From the NCBI GenBank assembly GCA_002331385.1, contig DCYB01000015.1, forward strand, positions 40,226 to 104,225: a stretch of DNA of 64,000 bases. The letters run 5' to 3'. Of this stretch, positions 53,048-62,201 are shown one piece after another; position 1 is the first letter of the stretch, and the number at the start of each line of letters is the position of its first letter. Origin of the DNA: Comamonadaceae bacterium UBA2121. Lineage in GTDB: Bacteria > Pseudomonadota > Gammaproteobacteria > Burkholderiales > Burkholderiaceae_C. Position numbers and translations under genes: made by a program. The notes below the pieces were generated by a model that was not told the origin of the DNA, did no database searches, and saw nothing but the letters and a program-made list of their open reading frames with translations.

Positions 53048-55246
53048 ATGGAACAATTAACGAACATTCTGTCGATTTTTCGGCACTCCTACAAAGCCAC
53101 AGCAACTGCTGTAACTGCTTTGTATATATCCACAGGTGCATTGGCAGCCGCTGGAACCCCACTTCCGCGATGCGATGCTAGTACCGCATCTTTCTACCTC
53201 ATGCGCTATAGCAGTCCCGCCGCGGTGGGCACGCCGCCCACGACCAATTTGTCGCTTGCTACCGTACCTGCCACTGGTGCTGTGGCGCTATCGCAGATCT
53301 GGAACGCAGCTGCGGCCCCGACTGTTTCTCCTCGAGAGATACCGTTGGCTCCTGCAACTGCGCCGCTACCTGCAGGAGCCTCTGTAGCGGGAGGCATGGG
53401 CAACGATGGCTACATTTATGCCATTCGCGCGGTTGATGGAGACAACAACTGGGACACCAGCCCTGCAGCAGGCTGGGGAAGTGGGCAAGGAGGAGGTTGG
53501 CGTACTCATACGCGAAACTATGAGCTATTTCGATATGGTCGCGATGGCGTGGACAACTTAGGTATCGTTGATGGTCTGGGGCCCTATCTCACATCCACCG
53601 ATCCTAGCGGTACCTCCGTGCCAGGAGCGCTAGACGCAAGACTCGGGCCTAATTTCAATGCTGCCGACGTCGACCCAGTAACGGGTATCTTGTACGTTGC
53701 TAGTTTTCAGACTGGGGGCTCGCTCAATCGCGTGTTCCGCGTTGATGTGACTCAGACGCCACCTAAGGTCGTAAGCACTTTGACATTGACTGCCAATATT
53801 CCGGGTACTCAGTCAGGCGACTTTGCCATCGATGCAGCGGGGCAGTGGGCATATGGTGTGGCCATTACCTCATCAGTATTTGCTCAAAATTATCGATTTA
53901 ATCTGTCTAGCGGCGCTGTTGAGTCTCTAGGCGGCTCTTACATTAGCGCGTCGTTCGGTGGGGCCGCTCGGTTACCTAATGATGCCACCAAGCTAGCCTT
54001 TTTCGGCACAAGCACACGAATTATGACCATCCCAGCTGGGACCCTCGGCAGCAGCCAAGCCACTGCAACGGCTAATGGTGGTGATGCTGCATCTTGTCTG
54101 CCTAAGTTTGTCGCAACGCTCCAATGCACTCCTACCGATCTGGTTGACTCAGCTGGTCAGGTAGCGAACTGCACCGTAACGATCAACCAGCCCGCGCCCC
54201 TGGGCGGTTTGTCGATAGCGTTGACACCTCCGCCCGCTAACTCACGCTACACCACGACCTGCGGCTCTGCGATAAGCGTGGCTGCAGGTGAAACCTCAGC
54301 TAGCTGCAGTATCACCGCGACTGCAAACACTGTTCCTGCCGATGGGGACGTTAGTGCGACTTTGCAACTAGCAACCCCTGACGCTATGGCCGACTACGTG
54401 TTGGGCACTCCTATCGCTGCCACAGTGACAGTACGCAACGACGACCTACCTTCCGTGGGTGTTAGCTGTACCCCTAATAGTCTCGTGGATGCAGATTCTC
54501 AAGTGGCTGTTTGTACCATCACCTCAAACGTCCCGGCCCCAGTTGGCGGTATGACCATTCGTTTAACGTCGCCCATTAGCGGTCCTCGTTTCAGTACTAC
54601 GTGTGGCAACTCGGCAGTCATCGAGGCGGGTGCCAGCAGCACCACCTGTACCATTACAGCCACACCCAACACCGTGGTGGGTGATGGGGATGTGACCGTT
54701 TCACTCGCCTTGGCAACGCCTGCTACCGGCGCTGGCTACCAACTGGGCACGCCAAACCAAGCCAGCATACTGGTCAGAGATGATGACGTGGCCCTGCCAC
54801 CTCCCTTGGTCAATGTGGCATGTACGCCCTCTAGCCTAGTGGATTCTGCTGACCAAGTGTCCACCTGTATCATAACGTTGAGCGCTCCCGCACCCGCTGG
54901 CGGCTTGAACGTTGCTATCACGGCACCTGCCGCCAACAGTCGCTATAGCACCACTTGCGCATCGCCGCTCGCCGTTGCGGCGAGAGCGAGCACTGCTAGT
55001 TGCACCATCACCGCAACTCCGAATACCGTTGCCGGAGACGGCAGCGTGACCGCATTGCTGCAGCTGCAGCCCGGCACGGGGTATGGGCTCGGAGCCAAGG
55101 TTCAGGACACCGTGAGCGTCAACGACGATGACCAGTTCGCAGTCGCTACACCTGTCCCGTCCCTTGGTCAGTGGGCGTTAGCAGTGCTGTCCTTGATTCT
55201 TGGAGGGCTTGCCGCAGTCGGCTTACGACGTTCTCCATTGCGGTGA
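53048..55246 (+). CDS. Large IPTL-CTERM protein with three Ig-like repeats
   Basis: About 732 residues from ATG 53048 (a TTG at 53024 has less support). Signal peptide (ATAVTALYISTGALAAAG), a body of about 350 residues with beta-propeller-like patterns (NAADVDPVTGILYVASF, DFAIDAAGQWAYGVA), then three tandem repeats of about 105 residues. Each begins with CTPxxLVD and a later C-T/S-I-T, and ends with NDD or RDDD. The tail is an IPTL-CTERM variant: VPSLGQWALAVLSLILGG plus RRSPLR. It lies between the tRNA copies. Probably a secreted or surface-anchored protein. Confidence 0.85.
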   Translation: MEQLTNILSIFRHSYKATATAVTALYISTGALAAAGTPLPRCDASTASFYLMRYSSPAAVGTPPTTNLSLATVPATGAVALSQIWNAAAAPTVSPREIPLAPATAPLPAGASVAGGMGNDGYIYAIRAVDGDNNWDTSPAAGWGSGQGGGWRTHTRNYELFRYGRDGVDNLGIVDGLGPYLTSTDPSGTSVPGALDARLGPNFNAADVDPVTGILYVASFQTGGSLNRVFRVDVTQTPPKVVSTLTLTANIPGTQSGDFAIDAAGQWAYGVAITSSVFAQNYRFNLSSGAVESLGGSYISASFGGAARLPNDATKLAFFGTSTRIMTIPAGTLGSSQATATANGGDAASCLPKFVATLQCTPTDLVDSAGQVANCTVTINQPAPLGGLSIALTPPPANSRYTTTCGSAISVAAGETSASCSITATANTVPADGDVSATLQLATPDAMADYVLGTPIAATVTVRNDDLPSVGVSCTPNSLVDADSQVAVCTITSNVPAPVGGMTIRLTSPISGPRFSTTCGNSAVIEAGASSTTCTITATPNTVVGDGDVTVSLALATPATGAGYQLGTPNQASILVRDDDVALPPPLVNVACTPSSLVDSADQVSTCIITLSAPAPAGGLNVAITAPAANSRYSTTCASPLAVAARASTASCTITATPNTVAGDGSVTALLQLQPGTGYGLGAKVQDTVSVNDDDQFAVATPVPSLGQWALAVLSLILGGLAAVGLRRSPLR

Positions 55247-55405
55247 TTGGCGAGGAGGGAGGTTGAGGTATGTAGCTCGCTCCGCCTCTATCTTCCTCTC
55301 TACCCATTCCTCTGTCCCAACACCTCCTGAGTCCACCAATTTCATCGAAATTTGCATTTCTGCCAGGGCGACGCAAATTCCCTGCTATAATTTCAGCTTC
55401 GAGTC

Positions 55406-55497
<92 letters not shown>

Positions 55498-55505
55498 AGA
55501 TGCAA

Positions 55506-55548
55506 GCCGCTTGACGCTATTAACTCAATAGCGTCAAGCGGCTTTTTT
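55506..55548 (+). terminator. Strong terminator after tRNA-Ser
   Basis: GCCGCTTGACGCTATT (55506-55521) and AATAGCGTCAAGCGGC (55527-55542) form a perfect 16-bp stem with an AACTC loop and a T run (TTTTTT). Confidence 0.95.
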
Positions 55549-55651
55549 GTTGGCGGTTGGTGGGGATTGCACCATCGGCTGCAAGGGCTGGAACGGGTTT
55601 TGGCGCGTCTGCGCAGACCTTGACGATTGTGAGGCCTTGGCACCCCAGGGC

Positions 55652-56068
55652 ATGTACTGGTTGGAAGTGCAAGTGGCCAGCGCGGGCTGCGGTGGTGGCG
55701 GAAGTGATGATGGCGGAGACGGCTGCATCGGCGGAGTTGGCGTTTTGATTACTTGGACGGTTTCTTTAGTTCCCAATCAGGTGATTTCCGCAGTAAAAGG
55801 CAAAGGTGGCTCGAACGGAGGGGGCAAGCAAGAGAATCCGCAGGGAACCTCAAGGGTGGCTTTGGGGGGTGAGGCGTTGCTAGGAACGACCGGCGCTGGA
55901 GGTATTGTTGGCCGTCCACCGACCCAACTGCCAGCGCAGGCAGTAGCGGCTGTACCGGTGAACTCGCCAATTGCTTTGGTGCTGATGAGTAGGGGGTTGG
56001 GCGCGCTGGCATTGGGGAACCGTCGGCGTCAGCAGAAAAAGCAGGAAGCGCCTTCACGCGGGTGCTGA
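55652..56068 (+). CDS. Possible PEP/IPTL-CTERM-like remnant or small surface protein
   Basis: A frame from ATG 55652 (open back to a TTG at 55547) gives a Gly- and Cys-rich protein of about 138 residues whose end, VPVNSPIALVLMSRGLGAL followed by NRRRQQKK, resembles a C-terminal sorting signal: proline, hydrophobic helix, basic cluster. A terminator in the same direction follows at 56176. The N-terminal part has no signal peptide, so this may be the surviving end of an older gene. Confidence 0.4.
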   Translation: MYWLEVQVASAGCGGGGSDDGGDGCIGGVGVLITWTVSLVPNQVISAVKGKGGSNGGGKQENPQGTSRVALGGEALLGTTGAGGIVGRPPTQLPAQAVAAVPVNSPIALVLMSRGLGALALGNRRRQQKKQEAPSRGC

Positions 56069-56175
56069 TTCACGCAAAGGGCGTTTAAAGAGAAGGTGTG
56101 AGCGCAGAAGCAGTTCGGCCCGCTCGGTCACGCTGCTTGAGCGCGAGCTCGCAAGAATATTCGCACGGTGAGCGA

Positions 56176-56213
56176 GAGAAGCCCGGATTCGCATCCGGGC
56201 TTCTCTTCTTTTC
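56176..56213 (+). terminator. Rho-independent terminator
   Basis: GAGAAGCCCGGAT (56176-56188) and ATCCGGGCTTCTC (56193-56205) form a perfect 13-bp stem with a TCGC loop and TTCTTTTC after it. It points rightward and would end transcription from the gene at 55652. Confidence 0.85.
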
Positions 56214-56325
56214 AGCCTGCTTTGGGAGGGCTTTTTTTCCCATCTACATCGTGGTGGGGCGCTGCGCTCCAGAATCCGGGTGGAAAATTGAGTGTCTCAC
56301 TACCTCCAAGCCCAAGGATCCACCC

Positions 56326-57027
56326 ATGACGTCCAACGACAACCATTCCAAGACAGCCATCGTGACCGGAGCCAGCGGGGCGCTCGGGCGGGCGGTTGTC
56401 GCTCAGCTTGTGGCTGATGGATTCCGGGTGGCGGCGGTGGCGCGGGATGTGCAAGCGCTGTCGGGTGTGCGTGATGCATCGGGGGATGCGTTGTTGGCCA
56501 TTTCTGCGGATGTGACGGATAACGCGAGTTGTCGTGCAGCCCTAAAGCAGGTGCAGCAGCAGTGTGGCCGTGTGGATGTGCTTTGCAATATTGCGGGCGG
56601 GTTCAGCATGGGCTCTGCGGTTGCGGCCGATGCGTTGGCGCAATTCGATCAGTTGATGGCGTTGAACGCCGGCGGGGTGTTCCGGATGGTGCATTGTGTT
56701 GCACCGGGAATGCTGGCGCAGGGCGCGGGCAGTATCATCAATGTGGGGGCGCAATCGGCACTGGCGGGGCAGGCGCACATGGCGGCCTATGCGGCGTCCA
56801 AGAGTGCGGTGATCCGCTTGACGGAGGCGTTTGCGGCGGAGTTCAAACCGTCGGGCGTGCGTGTGAATTGCGTGCTGCCCGGGATCATCGACACTCCGCA
56901 AAATCGCAAGGACATGCCGCAGGCCGATGTCTCGAAGTGGACCTCGACCGAGGCGATTGCCAAGGTGATCGGTTATCTGGCGTCCGATGAATCCGCCGCG
57001 ATCAACGGCGCGAGCATTGCGGTTTAG
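56326..57027 (+). CDS. Short-chain dehydrogenase/reductase
   Basis: About 233 residues from ATG 56326 (AAGGA nearby). NAD(P) motif TGASGALGRAV, structural NIAGG, and active-site Ser/Tyr/Lys in the stretch VGAQSALAGQ...YAASK. The C-terminal end INGASIAV is typical. No substrate is indicated. It stands between a terminator on its left and the convergent pta gene, whose terminator follows. Confidence 0.9.
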   Translation: MTSNDNHSKTAIVTGASGALGRAVVAQLVADGFRVAAVARDVQALSGVRDASGDALLAISADVTDNASCRAALKQVQQQCGRVDVLCNIAGGFSMGSAVAADALAQFDQLMALNAGGVFRMVHCVAPGMLAQGAGSIINVGAQSALAGQAHMAAYAASKSAVIRLTEAFAAEFKPSGVRVNCVLPGIIDTPQNRKDMPQADVSKWTSTEAIAKVIGYLASDESAAINGASIAV

Positions 57028-57053
57028 GGCGTCGCCAAGTAGACCGCTCTGAA

Positions 57054-57093
57054 GAAAAAATTGCCGGAGCGCCTGGTGGGGCAGCTCCGGCAA
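57054..57093 (-). terminator. Terminator of the xsc-pta genes
   Basis: TTGCCGGAGC (57061-57070) pairs with GCTCCGGCAA (57084-57093) and the A-run at 57055-57060 reads as T on the minus strand. The arrangement fits transcripts coming leftward from pta. Confidence 0.8.
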
Positions 57094-57181
57094 ATGCAAG
57101 ACCCGTTGGGGCCGACTTCGAAACTGGTTCGGGATTTTTAGTGCGTCAGGTGCATGAGGCGTGTCTGGCGCGTGCTCGGCT

Positions 57182-58117
57182 TCAGCTTGCCAGCACCGCG
57201 AGTGCGCAGGAGGCGATGCGCGCTTCCACGGAGTCCGAGCGGCTTGTCAGCACGATCGGTACGCGCATGCCCAGCACAAGGCCTGCGCATTCCGCATCTG
57301 CCATGTAGACGAGCTGCTTGTAGATCATGTTGCCCGCTTCGAGGCTGGGCACGAGCAGCACGTCGGGGCGGCCCGCGACTTCGGAGGCGATGCCCTTGTT
57401 TTGTGCGGAGCGCAGCGAGATGGCGTTGTCGTACGCGAGAGGGCCGTCCACGATGCCGCCGGTGATCTGGCCGCGATCGGCCATCTTGGCCAATGCAGCG
57501 GCGTCGATGGTGCCTGGGATGGATGGATTGACGGTTTCCACGGCGGAGAGCACGGCCACGCGCGGCGTCTCGATGCCGATGGCTTTGGCCAGGTCGATCG
57601 CGTTCTGGGCGATGTCGCGCTTGGCCATCAGGTCGGGGAAGATGTTGACCACGCAGTCGGTCATGAGCAGGGGGCGCTCCATGCCGGGCGCGTCCATCAC
57701 GAAGACGTGGCTGGCGCGACGGCCGCCGCGCAGACCGGCTTCCTTGGCGACGGCGGCGCCAAGCAGTTCGTCGCTGTGCAGGCTGCCCTTCATCAGGGCC
57801 TTGGCGACGCCATCGCGGCACAGGGCGGCGGCTTGTGCGGCGGCTGCGCGCGGGTCGTCGGTGGTGGCGTGGATTTCCGCCTTGGAGAGATCCAGCCCGG
57901 CCTGGGCTGCGGCGGCTTCAATGCGCTCGCGCGGGCCGACCAGCAGGGGGCGGATCAGGCCAGCGTCGGCTGCCTGCATGGCCGCCTGGAGCGAGCCTGC
58001 ATCGCATGGGTACGCCACGGCCACGGGGATGGCACCTTTGGCGCGCGCTTGTTGCAGCAGGCGGTCGAGGTGCGGGCGGGGCTTGGTGGTTGTGCTGGTG
58101 CTGGGGGTGGAAGCCAT
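57182..58117 (-). CDS. pta: Phosphate acetyltransferase
   Basis: About 311 residues of the phosphate acetyl/butyryltransferase family (VAVAYPCDAGSLQAA, ALMKGSLHSDELLG, VFVMDAPGMERPLLMTDCVVN, PSIPGTIDAAALAKM). It transfers acetyl phosphate to CoA. A GGAG site is 9 bases before the ATG. In sulfonate degraders this enzyme follows Xsc and turns its acetyl phosphate into acetyl-CoA. It lies 310 bp after xsc on the same strand. Confidence 0.9.
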   Translation of the reverse strand: MASTPSTSTTTKPRPHLDRLLQQARAKGAIPVAVAYPCDAGSLQAAMQAADAGLIRPLLVGPRERIEAAAAQAGLDLSKAEIHATTDDPRAAAAQAAALCRDGVAKALMKGSLHSDELLGAAVAKEAGLRGGRRASHVFVMDAPGMERPLLMTDCVVNIFPDLMAKRDIAQNAIDLAKAIGIETPRVAVLSAVETVNPSIPGTIDAAALAKMADRGQITGGIVDGPLAYDNAISLRSAQNKGIASEVAGRPDVLLVPSLEAGNMIYKQLVYMADAECAGLVLGMRVPIVLTSRSDSVEARIASCALAVLAS

Positions 58118-58201
58118 GGTGTTGTCTCCAGTCCGGTCCGGGTGGTGGTGTTGGTTCGCGTTGGTTCTGGTGGTGTGGGCGCGGGTGCTGCGCCGCTGTC
58201 A

Positions 58202-58256
58202 CCCTCTCCGCAGCCTTCTCTTGCAAGTTGCAATTACGAGAGGGCTGGGGAGAGGG
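58202..58256. repeat. REP-like stem-loop between xsc and pta
   Basis: CCCTCTCCGCAGCCTTCTC (58202-58220) pairs with GAGAGGGCTGGGGAGAGGG (58238-58256) at 17 of 19 positions. The sequence type (CCCTCTCC ... GGAGAGGG) is common in multicopy hairpins of proteobacterial genomes. Confidence 0.5.
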
Positions 58257-58385
58257 CACATTCCGCAGCGGGCCGGAATGTGCGTTCAGCAGCAGGGCGG
58301 GTGCTCTGGTCGGAGTTGGCGGCGCGGGGGATCACGCCGTGCGTGTCCTGCTCCGTTCGTACTCCGGCAAGAGTCGCCCTGCGAC

Positions 58386-58418
58386 ACAGGCGCCTTCGCC
58401 AGGGAAGGGCGCCTGTGC
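58386..58418 (-). terminator. Stem-loop just downstream of xsc
   Basis: CACAGGCGCCTTC (58386-58398) and GAAGGGCGCCTGTG (58405-58418) pair with one bulged base. It is 10 bp after the xsc stop. There is no T run, so it may stabilise the mRNA end or reduce readthrough into pta. Confidence 0.5.
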
Positions 58419-58427
58419 CTCAAGGGC

Positions 58428-60245
58428 TTAGACGTAGTCCTTGTACTTTTCCAGGAAGCGCACGGGCTTGGCCAGCGCGTCGCGGCGGAACGGGTCGCCC
58501 AGTTCGCGGGTGCACATGATTTCGATGACGCAGGTCTTGCCTTCGTTCATCTGCATGTCGATCGCCTTCTTGAGCGCGGGGCCCACGTCTTCCAGCTTGT
58601 CCACCACGATGCCTTCGGCACCCATGGCCTTGGCGATGTCGGAGAAGCTTTCGCTTTCCAGCTCGCCCGCCACGAAGCGGCGGTTGTAGAAGTCCACCTG
58701 GTTCTTCTTCTCGGCACCCCATTGACGGTTGTGGAACACCACAGCGGTCACAGGAATGTCGTGGCGCACGGCAGTCATGATTTCCATCATCGACATGCCC
58801 CATGCGCCGTCGCCAGCGTAGGCCACGGCCGGACGGTCCATGGCGGCGCACTTGGCACCGATGATGGTGGGCAGGGCGTAGCCGCAGTTGCCGAACGACA
58901 TCGGCGCGAAGAACGAACGTGGCTCGTCAAAGCGCAGGTAGCTGTTGGCCACCGAGTTGATGTTGCCGATGTCGGTAGAGACCATCACGCGCGCGGGCAT
59001 GGCCTTTTCCAGTTCGCGCAGCACCTGGCGTGGGTGCAGGTACTCGCCACCGGTCGGTGTCTTTTCCTTCTTGGCTTCTTCGATCATGTCGAGGCTGTAC
59101 GGATCGCGCTCGTGCGTCCAACCGTCCAGTTCCTTCTCCCATGCATCCTTCTCGGCCTTGATGGTTTCAGCGCGTTGTGCCTTGGTGGCGTCGCTGTCCA
59201 GCTTGACGTCGGCCAGACGCTTGACCAGCTCTGCAGCCACGGCCTTGGCGTCGCCATTGATGCCCACGGAGATCTTCTTGACCAGACCGAGGTTGGTGTG
59301 ATCGGCTTCGACCTGGATGATCTTGGCCGTCTTGGGCCAGTAGTCCATGCCGTGCTGTGGCAGCGTGCCGAATGGGCCCATGCGCGAACCCAGTGCGATC
59401 ACCACGTCGGCTTGTGCGATCAGCTTCATCGCTGCCTTGGAGCCCTGATAGCCCAGCGGGCCGGCCCACAGCGGGTGCTTGGCAGGGAAAGCGTCGTTAC
59501 GCAGGTAGCCGGTGGCCACAGGTGCGCCCAGACGCTCGGCCAGCGCTTGCGCTTCCGGCACTGCATCGCCCATCACCACGCCGCCGCCGGCCAGGATCAC
59601 GGGGAACTTGGCGGTCTTGAGCAGCTCAACGGCTTCGTTCAGGCTCTTCTCGCCGCCGTGGCCGCGGTCCACGCGCATTGGCTTCGGGATCTCGCACTCG
59701 ATTTCGCCGTAGAAGTAGTCACGCGGAATGTTCAGCTGCGTGGGGCCCATTTCGGACATGGCGCGGTCGAAGCAGCGGCCCGTGAATTCGGCCATGCGCT
59801 TGGGGTTGACCACGTGGCCCTGGTACTTGGTGAATTCCTGGAACATCGGCAACTGGTTGGCTTCCTGGAAGCCGCCCAGACCCATGCCCATCGTGCCGGT
59901 TTCAGGCGTCACGATCACGACGGGGCTGTGGGCCCAGAATGCAGCGGCGATGCCGGTCACGCAGTTGGAAATGCCGGGGCCGTTCTGGCCGATCACCAGA
60001 CCGTGGCGGCCGGACACGCGGGCGTAGCCGTCGGCCATGTGGGCCGCGCCTTGCTCGTGCACCACGGGAATCAGGCGAATGCCTGCAGGTGCGAAGATGT
60101 CCATGGCGTCCATGAAGGCAGAGCCCATGATGCCGAACATTTCGGTCACGCCGTTGGCGACGCAGGTTTCCACGAAGGCTTCGGAAGGCGTCATTTTCTG
60201 AACGCCCTCAACCACCTTACGATTGTCAGCTTTGGCTTTAGTCAT
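58428..60245 (-). CDS. xsc: Sulfoacetaldehyde acetyltransferase
   Basis: 605 residues, thiamine diphosphate-dependent. N-terminal PP-type domain with VHEQGAAHMADGYARVSG and GQNGPGISNCVTGIAAAFW, and the C-terminal ThDP motif GDGAWGMSMMEIMTA with N-R-Q-W following. The TAGGAGAC site precedes ATG 60245. It converts sulfoacetaldehyde and phosphate to acetyl phosphate and sulfite, a central step of taurine or isethionate breakdown. Followed by pta; divergent from the IclR regulator. No taurine uptake or dehydrogenase gene is in the window. Confidence 0.93.
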   Translation of the reverse strand: MTKAKADNRKVVEGVQKMTPSEAFVETCVANGVTEMFGIMGSAFMDAMDIFAPAGIRLIPVVHEQGAAHMADGYARVSGRHGLVIGQNGPGISNCVTGIAAAFWAHSPVVIVTPETGTMGMGLGGFQEANQLPMFQEFTKYQGHVVNPKRMAEFTGRCFDRAMSEMGPTQLNIPRDYFYGEIECEIPKPMRVDRGHGGEKSLNEAVELLKTAKFPVILAGGGVVMGDAVPEAQALAERLGAPVATGYLRNDAFPAKHPLWAGPLGYQGSKAAMKLIAQADVVIALGSRMGPFGTLPQHGMDYWPKTAKIIQVEADHTNLGLVKKISVGINGDAKAVAAELVKRLADVKLDSDATKAQRAETIKAEKDAWEKELDGWTHERDPYSLDMIEEAKKEKTPTGGEYLHPRQVLRELEKAMPARVMVSTDIGNINSVANSYLRFDEPRSFFAPMSFGNCGYALPTIIGAKCAAMDRPAVAYAGDGAWGMSMMEIMTAVRHDIPVTAVVFHNRQWGAEKKNQVDFYNRRFVAGELESESFSDIAKAMGAEGIVVDKLEDVGPALKKAIDMQMNEGKTCVIEIMCTRELGDPFRRDALAKPVRFLEKYKDYV

Positions 60246-60285
60246 CTTTGTCTCCTACGATGAGATGAAAAAACGAAACATCAGG

Positions 60286-60360
60286 TTCCGAAAAAAGAGA
60301 TTGCGGGTGCAAGTCTACGAGATTTTTTTGCAAAAAGGCAAGAGATTTCTTTTTTCGGAA
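60286..60360. promoter_or_regulatory. Inverted repeat in the xsc-IclR divergent promoter
   Basis: TTCCGAAAAAAGAGA (60286-60300) and TTTCTTTTTTCGGAA (60346-60360) are inverted, 14 of 15 bp, 45 bp apart. The right arm is 28 bp before the IclR start, and the left arm about 41 bp before xsc. The TTCCG/CGGAA core is a likely operator for the IclR protein. Confidence 0.5.
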
Positions 60361-60388
60361 TAAATTGACTCAAAAAACGGAACTGCAT

Positions 60389-61213
60389 ATGATCGACGAC
60401 GCTATGAAGAACGCTGGCAGCCACACCACTACCCGACTGGATGGGGACACCCCCAACCTGCGTCTGTTCGCGCTTCTGGAAGTCATTGCGCAAAAAGACA
60501 CGCCGTTCACGCTGCAATCCATCGTGGAAGAGACGGGGTTGCCCAAGCCGTCCATGCACCGCATGCTCACGCAGCTCGAAAGCGCGGGCATCCTGCAGCG
60601 CGATGGCAACGGACGCCATTACGCGACCGGCAGGCGCCTGATGCGGCTGGCGGAAAACGTGCTGCTCAACAACACCACGCACGGCGCGCGCCACGCGGTG
60701 CTGTCGAGTCTGGTGGCCGACCTGGGGGAGAGCTGCAACATCACCGCGTTCTCGGGCAGCGAAGTGCTGTATCTGGACCGCGTGGAAACGCCGGCCCCGC
60801 TGCGCTTTTATCTGCACCCCGGCTCGCGCGTGCCTGCGCATTGTTCTGCCACGGGAAAACTCTTCCTGAGCCAGATGTCGCCTGCGCAGCGCCGTCGCCT
60901 GCTGTCGGCCGCGCCGCTGCAAGGCTTCACCGGCAATTCGCTCACGACGTTCGATGCGGTAGAGGCCGAGCTCGACAAGGTGCGCGCGCAGGGCTACGCA
61001 TTCGACAACGAAGAATTCCTGCCCGGCCTCTTGTGCCTGGGCGTGCTCGTGCCCTCGCGCAACGGCCATTCCAACATGGGGCTTGCGGTGCAGGCGCCCA
61101 TCATGCGCTTCTCCAAGGAGAAGGCGCTGACCTATCTTCCCAAGTTGCAGGCCGCAGCGGAAGCGATTGCCTGTATCAACGACGATGTTCCGCCCGGAGC
61201 AGATGATGACTGA
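60389..61213 (+). CDS. IclR-family regulator of the sulfoacetaldehyde genes
   Basis: About 274 residues from ATG 60389 (a TTG at 60365 is possible). Winged helix-turn-helix (TLQSIVEETGLPKPSMHRML) and C-terminal effector domain (VPAHCSATGKLFL, GYAFDNEEFLPGLLCLGVLV). It is divergent from xsc and probably controls it, with a sulfonate or its aldehyde as ligand. The stop overlaps the CobS-like gene. Confidence 0.87.
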   Translation: MIDDAMKNAGSHTTTRLDGDTPNLRLFALLEVIAQKDTPFTLQSIVEETGLPKPSMHRMLTQLESAGILQRDGNGRHYATGRRLMRLAENVLLNNTTHGARHAVLSSLVADLGESCNITAFSGSEVLYLDRVETPAPLRFYLHPGSRVPAHCSATGKLFLSQMSPAQRRRLLSAAPLQGFTGNSLTTFDAVEAELDKVRAQGYAFDNEEFLPGLLCLGVLVPSRNGHSNMGLAVQAPIMRFSKEKALTYLPKLQAAAEAIACINDDVPPGADDD

Positions 61214-62201
61214 CCTGACCCAATTGCAGCCCACCCGCACGATCAGCGTGCGCGAGGTGTTTGGCATCGACACCGACATGCGCGTGCCTGCGTTTGAAGC
61301 GCACACCGATCATGTCCCCGAGGTGGACGAGGCCTACCGTTTCAACCCGCAGGTGACGCTGGCGATCCTCGCCGGATTTGCGCACAACCGCCGCGTGGTG
61401 ATCCAGGGGCTGCATGGCACGGGCAAGTCCACGCACATCGAACAAGTGGCCGCGCGGCTGAACTGGCCCTGCGTGCGCGTGAATCTGGACGGACACATCA
61501 GCCGCCTCGATCTGGTCGGCAAGGATGTGATCACGCTGCAGGACGGCCAGCAGGTGACGGAGTTCCAGGAAGGCATCCTGCCGTGGTCGCTGCAGCGCCC
61601 GGTCGCCATCGTTTTTGACGAGTACGATGCGGGCCGCCCGGACGTGATGTTCGTGATCCAGCGCGTGCTGGAGCGCGAAGGCAGTTTCACGCTGCTCGAC
61701 CAGAAGCGCGTGATTCATCCGCACCCGCATTTCCGTCTCTTTGCCACCATGAACACGTTGGGGCAGGGCAATCTCTCGGGCCTCTATCACGGCACGCAGA
61801 TGCTCAATCACGCGCAGCTCGACCGCTGGAATCTGGTGACCACGCTGAACTATCTCGCACCTGCGGAAGAGGCGGCCATCGTGCTGGCGCGCGTGCCCGA
61901 ACTCGACACGCCGCAGGGCCGTCACCAGATCGACGCCATGGTTGCGCTGGCCAACCTCACGCGCAAGGGCTTTGGCGTGGGCGACCTGTCGCTGCTGATG
62001 TCGCCGCGCACGGTCATCACCTGGGCTGAAAACGTGCAGATCTTCCACGACCTGAAGCTGGCGTTCGAGCTCACCTTCCTCAACAAGTGCGAGCCCGCTG
62101 AGCGCACCATCGTGGCCGAATATTTCCAGCGCTGCTTTGGGCAGGAGCTGACGACCAACGCGCACGCAGCCGACCCGGCGCTGCAGGTGCATGTCGGCTG
62201 A
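61206..62201 (+). CDS. CobS-like AAA+ ATPase
   Basis: About 331 residues, ATG 61206 with GGAG 6 bases upstream (also 61203). AAA+ motifs: Walker A GLHGTGKST, Walker B VAIVFDEYDAG, sensor ATMNTLGQGN. It resembles the CobS ATPase of cobalt chelatase, but no other cobalamin gene is present. Related pairs (CbbQ/CbbO, NorQ/NorD) are activators of metal- or cofactor-enzymes. It overlaps the next gene by 11 bp and the IclR gene by 8 bp. Confidence 0.85.
   Translation: MTDLTQLQPTRTISVREVFGIDTDMRVPAFEAHTDHVPEVDEAYRFNPQVTLAILAGFAHNRRVVIQGLHGTGKSTHIEQVAARLNWPCVRVNLDGHISRLDLVGKDVITLQDGQQVTEFQEGILPWSLQRPVAIVFDEYDAGRPDVMFVIQRVLEREGSFTLLDQKRVIHPHPHFRLFATMNTLGQGNLSGLYHGTQMLNHAQLDRWNLVTTLNYLAPAEEAAIVLARVPELDTPQGRHQIDAMVALANLTRKGFGVGDLSLLMSPRTVITWAENVQIFHDLKLAFELTFLNKCEPAERTIVAEYFQRCFGQELTTNAHAADPALQVHVG

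Larger units (their letters stand above)
58118..58427. other. xsc-pta intergenic region with two hairpins
   Basis: 310 bp without a gene. Two stem-loops are described separately (58202-58256 and 58386-58418). The left end holds the ribosome binding site of pta; a GT-rich tract at 58141-58180 is low-complexity. Confidence 0.5.

Noticed and set aside
55534..55776. Proline-rich minus-strand frame after the tRNA-Ser
   Set aside because: It overlaps the tRNA terminator and low-complexity DNA; the terminator at 56176 supports plus-strand transcription instead.
57327..60263. A 978-codon plus-strand frame across pta and xsc
   Set aside because: It is antisense to two clear enzymes; its predicted protein is Arg/His/Gly-rich with no domain.
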